Assembly (NCBI RefSeq): GCF_039532215.1
Contig: NZ_BAAARN010000005.1
Coordinates: 346,422-410,421 of the forward strand
Length of the DNA stretch: 64,000 bases
Direction: 5' to 3'
DNA from: Pedococcus aerophilus
Lineage (GTDB): Bacteria > Actinomycetota > Actinomycetes > Actinomycetales > Dermatophilaceae
Position numbers and translations under genes: made by a program. The notes under the pieces are model-generated. The model saw only the letters and a list, made by a program, of their open reading frames with translations, did no database searches and was not told the origin of the DNA. Shown in pieces: positions 20,337 through 29,116 of this stretch. The first letter of the stretch is position 1. Each line of letters opens with the position of its first letter.

Positions 20337-21265
20337 CCCTTGGTGGCTCCCAGCGTCAGGCCTGCGACGAACTGCTTCTGGAGGACGAAGAAGATGATCA
20401 GTGTCGGCAGGGCGATCACGACCGAGCCGGCCGCGACGAGGTTGTTGTCGGTGAAGAACTGCCCGCGCAGGTTGTTGATCGAGCTCGTCACGGGGAACTT
20501 GTCGCCGGACTGGAGCAGGACCGTCGCCCAGAAGAACTCGTTGTAGATCCACGTGACCTCGAGGGTCGCCAGCGCCGCGAGCGGCGGACGGCACAGCGGC
20601 AACGTCAGGGTGAAGAACTGGCGCAGCACCCCGGCTCCGTCGATGACGGCGGACTCGTAGAGCTCGCGCGGCAGCGTCTTCATGTAGTTGGACAGGACGA
20701 ACGCGCAGAAGCCGGTCTGGAAGGCGACGTTGACGAGGATCAGGCCCCAGTAGGAGTTGAGCAGAGTGCCCGACTCGCTGAACCAGAACGGGACCTCGAT
20801 GGCGCGGAACATGCGGTAGACCGGGATGAGCAGGGCCTGCGGCGGCAGCAGGTTGGCCGCCGTGAACATGCCGAGCAGGGCCAGGTTGAACTTGAACGAG
20901 AAGCGCGACACGACGAACGCCACGCAGCACGACAGGAACAGCGTCAGCAGCACCGCGGGGATGGTGATGTACGCCGAGTTGAGCATCGTGTGCGAGAAGT
21001 TGGCCTGCTCCCACGCGTTCTTGTAGTTGGCGAGGGTGAAGCCGCCGAAGGACAGGTAGCCGTTCTTCGCGGTGTAGGCGTAGTCACGGAAGCTGTTGAG
21101 CAGCGCATAGCCGACGGGGAAGATCCACAGCAGCGCGACGACGGCCAGGAAGACCTGGATGCCGCGGTTGCCCTTCTTCTGCCCGACGCCCTGGGGGCGC
21201 TTGGTCGTGAGCGGGTTCCGGCTCCGTGGCGCCGCGGTCTGCGGTGCTTCGCTGGCGGCGGTCAT
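20333..21265 (-). CDS. carbohydrate ABC transporter permease (MalG type)
   Basis: Inner-membrane permease of a CUT1 sugar importer, 310 aa. The cytoplasmic N-terminus (about 35 residues, Lys/Arg-rich with RPQGVGQKKGNRG) precedes six helices, starting with IQVFLAVVALLWIFPVGYAL. The ATPase-contacting EAA loop reads ELYESAVIDGAGVLRQFFTL (about residues 197-216). The ATG overlaps the MalF-type permease stop by 4 nt, and its stop overlaps the alpha-galactosidase start. No ATPase gene is present in the window; actinobacterial CUT1 systems often share a general MsiK-type ATPase encoded elsewhere. Confidence 0.94.
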
Positions 21266-22152
21266 CGCTGCTCCCTCATGACGATGCGTAGATAGATGAC
21301 GATGAAGATCGAGGAGATGACGAGCATGAAGGTGGCCAGGGCGGAGCCGAAGCCGATGCGGCTGGCCTCACCGACGATGTTGCTCGTCACCAGGGTCGAG
21401 ATGAGCTCGAGCCCGTTGCGACCCTTGTTGATCACCCAGACCAGGTCGAAGGCACGCAACGACTCGATGACGGTGACGACCAGGACGATGATGTTGATGG
21501 GGAACATCACCGGGAAGACGACCCTGAAGAACGTCTGCCGCTCGGTGGCGCCGTCGACCTTGGCCGCCTCGCGCAGCGTCGGGTCGACGCCCTTCAGACC
21601 GGCCAGGTACAACAGCATGATGTAGCCGACGTGGCGCCAGCTCGAGGCGATCAGGGCGGCCCAGAGGTTGTACCGCTGGTCGCCGTACCAGTCGATGCTG
21701 CCACCGGTGAGGGCGTTGATCAGGCCCTGGTCGCGGCTGTAGATGAGCTGCCAGATGAAGCCGACCAGCGCGAGGGACAGCACGACCGGGAGGTAGATGG
21801 CGGTCTGGTAGACCCGTGAACCACGTACCTCCCGGTCGAGCAGGACCGCGAGGAACATCCCGATCGGGGTCGCGATGAGGAACATCACCGCGAGCCAGAT
21901 CAGGTTGTGCTGCAACGCCGGGACGAACGGCGGGTAGATCGTCAGGACGTCGGTGTAGTTCTTCAGGCCGACGTTCTTGGCCGAGGAGATCGGGCCGATC
22001 CCGTCCCAGTTGGTGAAGGACAGCAGGACCGACCCGATCGCCGGCACCCAGACCAGCCACAGCACCAGGAACGTCGGTACTGCGATCATCAGGCCGACCA
22101 CCACCCGGTCGACGGGTGTGAGGTGGTCGATTCCCTTGTACGTGCGTGCCAC
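21262..22152 (-). CDS. sugar ABC transporter permease (MalF type)
   Basis: First permease of the galactoside importer, 296 aa with six predicted helices: VVVGLMIAVPTFLVLWLVWV near the start, then LIWLAVMFLIATPIGMFLAV and others. The EAA loop is TLREAAKVDGATERQTFFRV (about 197-216), followed by FPINIIVLVVTVIESLRAFD. Dimerises with the MalG-type partner encoded 4 nt overlapping downstream. It begins 42 nt after the solute-binding protein stop, with a GGAG SD in front of the ATG. Confidence 0.94.
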   Translation of the reverse strand: MARTYKGIDHLTPVDRVVVGLMIAVPTFLVLWLVWVPAIGSVLLSFTNWDGIGPISSAKNVGLKNYTDVLTIYPPFVPALQHNLIWLAVMFLIATPIGMFLAVLLDREVRGSRVYQTAIYLPVVLSLALVGFIWQLIYSRDQGLINALTGGSIDWYGDQRYNLWAALIASSWRHVGYIMLLYLAGLKGVDPTLREAAKVDGATERQTFFRVVFPVMFPINIIVLVVTVIESLRAFDLVWVINKGRNGLELISTLVTSNIVGEASRIGFGSALATFMLVISSIFIVIYLRIVMREQR

Positions 22153-22194
22153 GGGTGCTCCTCGGGTTGCGTGCGTCGGCGTCGTCGCGAGCGG

Positions 22195-23550
22195 TCAGCT
22201 CGCGAAGATGCTCTGCTTCTGCTTCTCGATGCCGTTGACGAGCCCGTCGATGTCCTTCGGGTTCTTCAGGAAGGACTGGATGGCGGGGATCATCACCGTG
22301 GAGGCGAAGTCCGGACGCGTGTCGCGGTCCATGAACTGCGCGATGGACTTGGCCTGGCTGACGAACTCCACGGACTTCTTCTGGAGCGAGGTGTAGGCAG
22401 CCTGGTCGGCCTTGTCGTTCGTCGCGATGACGCTCGGGTCGGCCTTGACGACGATGTCCTGCGCGGCAGCCGAGCCGACGTAGCCGAGCAGCTTCTTCGC
22501 GCCGGCCTCGTTCTTCGGACGCTTGGCCATCATGTAGCCGTCGATCGGCGCCTCGATGGCGTCCGCACCGATGTTCGAGTCGATCTCGGGGAAGTTGAAG
22601 AACGTGAGGTCCTCCTGCTCCTCCCCCTTCTCGAACTGCTGCGCCACGAAGGAACCGAGCAGGTAGGTGCCGGCCTTCTTCTGCTGGAGCGTCTGGGCGG
22701 CCTCCTGCCAGGTGCGGCCGAGCGAGTCGGGCTGGTGGTACTCGAGCAGCCCTGCCCAGGTGTCGAACACGGCCTTGACCTTGTCGCTGTTCCAGGCCTC
22801 CTTGCCCGCCATCAGGTTGACGTGGAAGTCGTACCCGTTGACGCGCAGGTTGAGCTGGTCGAAGGTGCCCATGGCGGGCCAACCGTCCTTGTCGCCGAAG
22901 GCGATCGGGACGAGGCCGTCCTTCTTCATCTGGGTGCCGAGGGTCTTGAACTCGTCGAGCGTCTTGGGCTCGGTGTAGCCGTACTTCTCGAAGACGCTCT
23001 TGCGGTAGAACATCGCCCACGGGTAGTAGGTCGACGGCACGAAGTACTGCTTGCCGTCGTCACCGGTGGAGGACTTCTTCAGCGCATCGGTCATGCCATT
23101 GGCCGAGAGGTCCTTCCAGACGTCGGAGACGTCGCCCGCGAGGCCCTTGGAGGCGAAGAACCGCATCCGGTAGCCGGCGAACCACATCCACACGTCGTCC
23201 GGGGAGCCCTGGAGGTAGTTGTTGATGTTCTCCTGGAAGGAGTTGTGGTCGATCGTGTTGATCTTGGCCGTCAGGCCGGAGTTGGCCTTCTGGAACGCGT
23301 CCATGACGGACTGGATGGCGGCCTTCGGCACGGCGTCGGACTGGTTGGAGCCGACCGTCACGGTGCCGGTCGCGGCACCGCCACCACCGGAGGAGCTGCC
23401 GCCGCCACCGCACGCCGCGAGGAGCGACGGGGCTGCGAGCAGGGTGCCGGCGCCCAGGGCGCCGCGCAGCAGGGTCCGACGGCTGACACCGCGGACAGAG
23501 GCAGGAACGAGGCTTGCGAGGTACTCGGCCTCAGAGGTCGGGCGGGTCAT
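22195..23550 (-). CDS. extracellular sugar-binding lipoprotein of ABC importer
   Basis: Solute-binding protein (CUT1, family 1) that delivers the sugar to the permeases. 451 aa. N-terminus RGVSRRTLLRGALGAG followed by a hydrophobic run and LLAACGGGG is a twin-arginine-like signal with a lipobox, so it is exported and lipid-anchored at the Cys. Internal features such as SFQENINNYLQGSPDDVWMW and FVPSTYYPWAMFYRKSVFEK are typical of the family. Start at the MTRPTSEAEY methionine is decided by a near-perfect SD (AAAGGAGA on the minus strand, plus-strand 23556-23563) 5 nt upstream; an in-frame ATG 81 nt earlier lacks this. First gene of the operon binding protein, MalF, MalG, alpha-galactosidase. 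Confidence 0.95.
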   Translation of the reverse strand: MTRPTSEAEYLASLVPASVRGVSRRTLLRGALGAGTLLAAPSLLAACGGGGSSSGGGGAATGTVTVGSNQSDAVPKAAIQSVMDAFQKANSGLTAKINTIDHNSFQENINNYLQGSPDDVWMWFAGYRMRFFASKGLAGDVSDVWKDLSANGMTDALKKSSTGDDGKQYFVPSTYYPWAMFYRKSVFEKYGYTEPKTLDEFKTLGTQMKKDGLVPIAFGDKDGWPAMGTFDQLNLRVNGYDFHVNLMAGKEAWNSDKVKAVFDTWAGLLEYHQPDSLGRTWQEAAQTLQQKKAGTYLLGSFVAQQFEKGEEQEDLTFFNFPEIDSNIGADAIEAPIDGYMMAKRPKNEAGAKKLLGYVGSAAAQDIVVKADPSVIATNDKADQAAYTSLQKKSVEFVSQAKSIAQFMDRDTRPDFASTVMIPAIQSFLKNPKDIDGLVNGIEKQKQSIFAS

Positions 23551-23612
23551 TCGGGTCTCCTTTGACACGGGTTGCACCGGCGCGATGGCCGAACCCGTCA
23601 TCCGACAGATTC

Positions 23613-23631
23613 GATCAAAAACCATCAACAA
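23613..23631 (-). promoter_or_regulatory. candidate DeoR operator upstream of the transporter operon
   Basis: Read on the minus strand this is TTGTTGATGGTTTTTGATC, sharing GTTG.TGGTTTTTG with the site at 23875-23890. It lies 63-81 nt upstream of the binding-protein ATG, a sensible place for an operator of the leftward operon. A third partial copy (GGTGTTGGTTCC on the minus strand) lies at about 23650-23661. Confidence 0.5.
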
Positions 23632-23874
23632 GTCCCGAGGATGGGCCTAGGAACCAACACCTGTCAAGAGTCTGCCCATCACGAAATGGTCGCGTGTCCA
23701 CCCATCGTTCACGCTGTCGAACCCGACCAGCTCCGGGGGCACAGGGGGACGAAAACGGCTCAACCACGCCATACAGCGGACACGCAGGCATGGAGACCGG
23801 ACCTGATGGGAGGGCGCGGGAGCCGCCTCGGCGCCGCAGGTGGGGAGGACGTTCACGGCCTCCGCCAGATCGGT

Positions 23875-23890
23875 GTTGGTTTTTGTTGAC
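23875..23890 (+). promoter_or_regulatory. candidate DeoR operator overlapping the -35 of the GH42 gene
   Basis: GTTGGTTTTTGTTGAC is a T-rich half-site repeat of the kind recognised by DeoR-family sugar repressors, and it overlaps the TTGACA -35 element. A binding repressor would block transcription of the GH42-deoR-galT-galK operon. Identification rests on similarity to the copy at 23613-23631 and on general knowledge of the family. Confidence 0.5.
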
Positions 23891-23922
23891 ATCTTCATCA
23901 GGGCGGCGCAACACTGTCCGCC

Positions 23923-25911
23923 ATGCGTTCATGGCCGAACCGTCGGATCGCCCTGGGTGGCGACTACAACCCCGAGCAGTGGCCGCGCGAGGTCTGGTCC
24001 GAGGACATGGAGCTCATGCGCGAGGCCGGGGTCTCCTTCGTCACCCTGGGGGTCTTCTCCTGGTCGTGGCTCGAGCCCGCGAAGGGGGAGTACGACTTCG
24101 CCTGGCTCGACGACATCATGGAGATGCTCCACGCGAACGACATCGCGGTCGACCTCGCGACGGCGACGGCGACCCCTCCCCCGTGGCTGTCCGCCGCGCA
24201 CCCGGAGATCCTCCCCGTCGACCACGAGGGCCACACCCTGTGGCCGGGCAGCCGCCAGGCGTGGTGCCCGAGCTCGCCGGTCTACCGCGACCACGCACTC
24301 GCCCTGACCACGCAGCTCGCCCAGCGGTACCACGACCACCCCGCGCTGGCGATGTGGCACGTCTCGAACGAGTACGCCTGCCACAACATCCCCTGCTACT
24401 GCGACACCTGCGCGGCCGGCTTCCGGGTCTGGCTGCGTCGCCGGCACGAGACGCTCGAGCGCCTCAACGACGCGTGGGGCACCGCCTTCTGGAGCCAGCG
24501 CTACACCGAGTGGGAGCAGGTCCTCCCGCCGCGCCTGACCACGACGTTCGCCAACCCGACGCACGTCCTGGACTACAAGCGGTTCCAGTCCGACACGCTG
24601 CTCGACTTCCACCGCAGCGAGAAGGCGATCCTCGAGGACCTCTCCCCCGGTGTCCCCGTGACGACGAACTTCATGACGCTGGCGCACTTCGACCACCTCG
24701 ACTACCACCAGTGGGCCGAGCACCAGGACGTCATCAGCACCGACCACTACGTCGTGGCCTCCCTCGAGCACCCCCAGGCCGAGCTGGCTTTCAGCGGCGA
24801 CATCACCCGAGGCCTCGCCGGTGGCCGTCCGTGGCTGCTCATGGAGCACTCCACCAGTGCCGTGAACTGGCAGCCGGTCAACCCCGCCAAGCTCCCCGGT
24901 GGCACCCTGCGCGACAGCCTCGCGCACGTCGCCCGCGGCGCCGACACGCTCGGGTTCTTCCAGTGGCGCCAGTCGCTGTCGGGTTCGGAGAAGTTCCACT
25001 CCGCACTCGTCCCCCACGCCGGTCGCGACAGCGCCCGCTTCCGCGAGGTCGTCGAGCTGGGCAGGGTCGCCGAGCGCCTCGGTGAGGTCCTCGGCTCGCG
25101 GGTCGAGGCCGACGTCGCGATCCTGTGGGACTACCAGGCGCAGTGGGCGGCGCACGGGCCGGCGATGCCGTCCAGCGAGCTCAAGTACCCGACCACCGCG
25201 CACGCGGTGCACCGCGTCCTGCGCGAGCGCGGCATCACCGCCGACGTCGTCCACCCCAGTGCCGACCTCACGGCGTACAAGGTCGTCGTCGTCCCGACGC
25301 TCTACCTCGTGACCGACGAGCACGCCGCGGCCGTGGCCGCAGCGGCCGAGGCCGGGGCGCAGGTCCTGGTCACCTTCTTCTCGGGGATCAGCGACAGCGA
25401 CGACCACGTCCGCCTCGGCGGCTACCCGGGTGCCTTCAAGGACCTGCTCGGCGTGCGTGTCGAGGAGTTCTTCCCGCTCCTGCTCGACCAGCGCAGCGAG
25501 CTCGAGGGTGGTGGCACCGGCACCCTGTGGAGCGAGGACGTCACCGCCGTCGACGCCGAGGTCCTCGACCGGTATGCCGCCGGTCCGCTCGCGGGGCGGC
25601 CCGCTGTCACGCGGCGCAGCACCGGCACAGGCGCGGCGTGGTACCTCAGCACCCTGCTCGACGACGACGCCCTCGGGTCGCTCCTCGAGCAGGTCACCGA
25701 GGCCGGTGGCGTCCGCGCCACGGCGCAGGTGCCGCCCGGTGTCGAGGCCGTCCGGCGTCGTGGAGAGGATGGCTCCTGGCTGTTCCTCGTCAACGACACG
25801 ACGACCGAGCAGCAGGTCCCCGTGACCGGACACGACCTGGTCGCGGACCGCCCGTTCACCCCCGAGACCCCGCTCGCGGCGGGCGCCGTCGCCGTCATCA
25901 GGGAGGCCTAG
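23923..25911 (+). CDS. beta-galactosidase, glycoside hydrolase family 42
   Basis: Intracellular beta-galactosidase of 662 aa, full GH42 length with no signal peptide. The barrel begins LGGDYNPEQWPREVW; WHVSNEY contains acid/base Glu150; LLMEHSTSAVNWQP contains nucleophile Glu307. The zinc-binding cysteines of this family are visible as Cys115 and the C158-x-C160-xx-C163 group. The C-terminal trimerisation (residues about 385-590) and beta domains follow. Imported beta-galactosides would be hydrolysed to galactose, which feeds GalK and GalT encoded downstream. First gene of the rightward operon; the deoR start codon directly follows its stop. Confidence 0.95.
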   Translation: MRSWPNRRIALGGDYNPEQWPREVWSEDMELMREAGVSFVTLGVFSWSWLEPAKGEYDFAWLDDIMEMLHANDIAVDLATATATPPPWLSAAHPEILPVDHEGHTLWPGSRQAWCPSSPVYRDHALALTTQLAQRYHDHPALAMWHVSNEYACHNIPCYCDTCAAGFRVWLRRRHETLERLNDAWGTAFWSQRYTEWEQVLPPRLTTTFANPTHVLDYKRFQSDTLLDFHRSEKAILEDLSPGVPVTTNFMTLAHFDHLDYHQWAEHQDVISTDHYVVASLEHPQAELAFSGDITRGLAGGRPWLLMEHSTSAVNWQPVNPAKLPGGTLRDSLAHVARGADTLGFFQWRQSLSGSEKFHSALVPHAGRDSARFREVVELGRVAERLGEVLGSRVEADVAILWDYQAQWAAHGPAMPSSELKYPTTAHAVHRVLRERGITADVVHPSADLTAYKVVVVPTLYLVTDEHAAAVAAAAEAGAQVLVTFFSGISDSDDHVRLGGYPGAFKDLLGVRVEEFFPLLLDQRSELEGGGTGTLWSEDVTAVDAEVLDRYAAGPLAGRPAVTRRSTGTGAAWYLSTLLDDDALGSLLEQVTEAGGVRATAQVPPGVEAVRRRGEDGSWLFLVNDTTTEQQVPVTGHDLVADRPFTPETPLAAGAVAVIREA

Positions 25912-26724
25912 TTGCTCGCCAGCCAGCGTCGCGCCACCATCCTCGGCCTCGTCGAGGACAGCGGTGCGGTGCGCGTGTCCGAGCTCGTCGACCAGCTCGG
26001 CGTCTCGGACATGACGGTGCGCCGTGACATCGAGCAGCTGGCGACCGAGGGTCTCGTCGAGCGGGTCCACGGCGGCGCGCTGGCCGTGGGGAGCCGCAGC
26101 AGCGAGGAGCCCGGCTTCACCGCGAAGTCGGCGCTCATGCAGTCGCAGAAGAACGCCATCGCGCAGGCTGCTGCCCGGCTGGTCGAGCCCGGGGCTGCCA
26201 TCGGGATCTCGGCCGGCACCACGACCTACGAGTTCGCCCGGGCCGTGCGCAGCGTCCCGGACCTCACCGTCGTCACGAACTCGGTGCCGGTGGCCCAGCT
26301 GCTGCACGAGTCCGGCACCCCGGGTCAGACCGTCGTCCTGACCGGCGGCGTGCGCACCCCGTCGGACGCCCTCGTGGGCCCCGTCGCGGTGGCGGCACTG
26401 CGGATGCTGCACGTCGACCGCCTGTTCTTGGGCGTGCACGGCATGGACGCACGGGCCGGCCTGACCACCCCGAACCTCGTCGAGGCCGAGACCAACCAGG
26501 CACTGGTCGAGACGGCCCGCCAGGTCTGCGTCCTCGCCGACCACACCAAGTGGGGCACCGTCGGCCTCAGCACCATCATCCCGTTGTCGTCGGTCGACCT
26601 CCTGGTCACCGACGCGGGCCTCGGCCCGCGGGCCCGCACCGCCGTGAGCGAGGCCGGGGTCGAGATCGTCCTCGCGACCCAGGGAGCCATCCGCACGGCC
26701 AGGACGAGCAGGAGCCACGCATGA
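25912..26724 (+). CDS. DeoR family transcriptional regulator
   Basis: Sugar-phosphate-responsive repressor, 270 aa. The N-terminal winged helix (1-57) shows RRATILGLVEDSGAVRVSEL and the recognition helix VSDMTVRRDIEQLATEG. The C-terminal DeoRC effector domain has GAAIGISAGTTTYEFAR, VVTNSVPVAQ, LTGGVRTPSDALVGP and the FLGVHGMD and LADHTKWG motifs. TTG start lies immediately after the GH42 stop with GGGAGGCC as SD. As the only regulator inside the locus, it most likely represses both divergent operons from the 23551-23922 region, with a galactose-phosphate-type inducer. Confidence 0.93.
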   Translation: MLASQRRATILGLVEDSGAVRVSELVDQLGVSDMTVRRDIEQLATEGLVERVHGGALAVGSRSSEEPGFTAKSALMQSQKNAIAQAAARLVEPGAAIGISAGTTTYEFARAVRSVPDLTVVTNSVPVAQLLHESGTPGQTVVLTGGVRTPSDALVGPVAVAALRMLHVDRLFLGVHGMDARAGLTTPNLVEAETNQALVETARQVCVLADHTKWGTVGLSTIIPLSSVDLLVTDAGLGPRARTAVSEAGVEIVLATQGAIRTARTSRSHA

Positions 26725-27832
26725 GCGTGCGTCGCACGAGCCGGCGGCTGGCCGACGACCGGGAGATCATCTACTTCGACGACACCCCCGGCGCCCCGGA
26801 GCGCACCGCGGAGGACACCCGCCCCCTCGGTGAGCGGGCTGCCTCCGGCGAGATCCGCTACGACGCCCTCGTCGGCGACTGGGTGGCAGTGGCCGGGCAC
26901 CGCAGCAACCGGACGTTCCTGCCGCCCAAGGACGAGTGCCCGTTGTGCCCCACCGGCACCGGCAGCGTCCCCTCGGAGGTGCCGGAGGCGGCATACGACG
27001 TCGTGGTCTTCGAGAACCGCTTCCCCAGCTATGCGCCGGTCTCGGCCCACACCCACGGCGAGGAGGAGGACGGCGACCTCATCCAGAGCCGACCGGCGCT
27101 CGGGCGCTGCGAGGTCGTCTGCTTCACCAGCGACCACGAGTCGACGTTCGCCGACCTGACGCCGGAGCGGGCCCGCACCGTGGTCGATGCCTGGGCCGAC
27201 CGGACCGCCGAGCTCGGAGCCGTGCCGGAGGTCGAGCAGGTCTTCTGCTTCGAGAACCGTGGCCAGGAGATCGGTGTCACCCTCCACCACCCCCACGGCC
27301 AGATCTACGCCTACCCCTACCTGCCCGAGCGCAGCCGGACGATCCTGGAGCAGGCGACCGCGCACCACGCCCGCACCGGTCGCCTCCTCGGCGCCGACAT
27401 CCTCGCGGCCGAGCTGCACGCCAAGGAACGCGTCGTCATCGACACCGAGCACTGGGTCGCGTACGTGCCGTATGCCGCCCGCTGGCCGGTGGAGGTCCAC
27501 CTCGCCCCGCACCGCGACGTCCCCGACCTCGCGTCGCTCACGGACGACGAGCGCGACGACCTCGCCCGCGTCTACCTCGACCTGCTCCGTCGCCTCGACC
27601 GCTACTACGAGGCCAAGGACGGATCGCCGATCCGACTGCCCTACATCGCGGGCTGGCACCAGGCGCCGGCCAAGCAGGGCCGCGACGTCTCCCGGCTGCA
27701 CCTGCAGGTGATGTCGGTCCTCCGCTCGCCCAAGAAGCTCAAGTACCTCGCGGGGTCCGAGTCCGGTGTCGGTGGCTGGGTCAACGACGTGCCGCCGGAG
27801 CGCATCGCGGCCCGGCTGCGCGAGGTCGCCCC

Positions 27833-27836
<4 letters not shown>
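26721..27836 (+). CDS. galT: galactose-1-phosphate uridylyltransferase
   Basis: Leloir pathway enzyme exchanging UMP between UDP-glucose and galactose-1-phosphate. 371 aa, class I. The active-site HHPHGQ has the nucleophilic His192; CPLC (73-76) is the zinc pair; the early Asn/Glu-rich VVFENRFPSYAP and the late GWHQAP motifs are family-typical. ATG overlaps the deoR stop by 4 nt and galK starts at its own stop. UDP-galactose 4-epimerase (galE), needed to complete the cycle, is not in this window. Confidence 0.97.
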
Positions 27837-29002
<1,166 letters not shown>

Positions 29003-29004
29003 AC

Positions 29005-29047
29005 AGCGGGTCGCGTCCGACTGCCCCCGGCTCGGACGCGACCCGCT
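29005..29047 (+). terminator. terminator-like hairpin after galK
   Basis: Perfect inverted repeat with 16-bp arms (29005-29020 and 29032-29047; left arm AGCGGGTCGCGTCCGA) and an 11-nt loop. There is no T-tract, as is usual in such GC-rich genomes. It sits directly after galK and between two convergent genes, so it could stop transcription in both directions. Confidence 0.75.
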
Positions 29048-29061
29048 CCCCACCGCCACGC

Positions 29062-29107
29062 CTTGGGTGCCTGGACGGTCGGGAATCCGACCCTCCAGGC
29101 ACCCAAG
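29062..29107. repeat. intergenic palindromic element, copy A
   Basis: Perfect 14-bp outer arms (29062-29075 CTTGGGTGCCTGGA and 29094-29107) enclose a 1x1 mismatch and a 6-bp inner stem GGTCGG/CCGACC (29077-29082, 29087-29092) around a GAAT loop. Lies between the convergent galK and cyanophycinase-like genes, just after the first hairpin. A related element with the same outer and inner cores occurs at 58718-58762, so this is probably a repeated element rather than only a terminator. Confidence 0.7.
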
Positions 29108-29116
29108 CAGCGTCAG

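Larger units (their letters stand above)
23551..23922. promoter_or_regulatory. divergent control region of the galactoside locus
   Basis: 372 nt with no gene, between the binding-protein gene (leftward) and the GH42 gene (rightward), markedly less GC-rich than its surroundings. It holds three copies of a GTTGGTT-like sequence, listed separately. On the plus strand TTGACA (23886-23891) is a good -35, with a weak -10 (AACACT near 23910) about 18 nt downstream. On the minus strand another TTGACA precedes GGTGTTGGTTCCTAGG (plus-strand 23647-23670). The DeoR-family repressor encoded two genes to the right is the obvious candidate to bind here. Confidence 0.65.
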
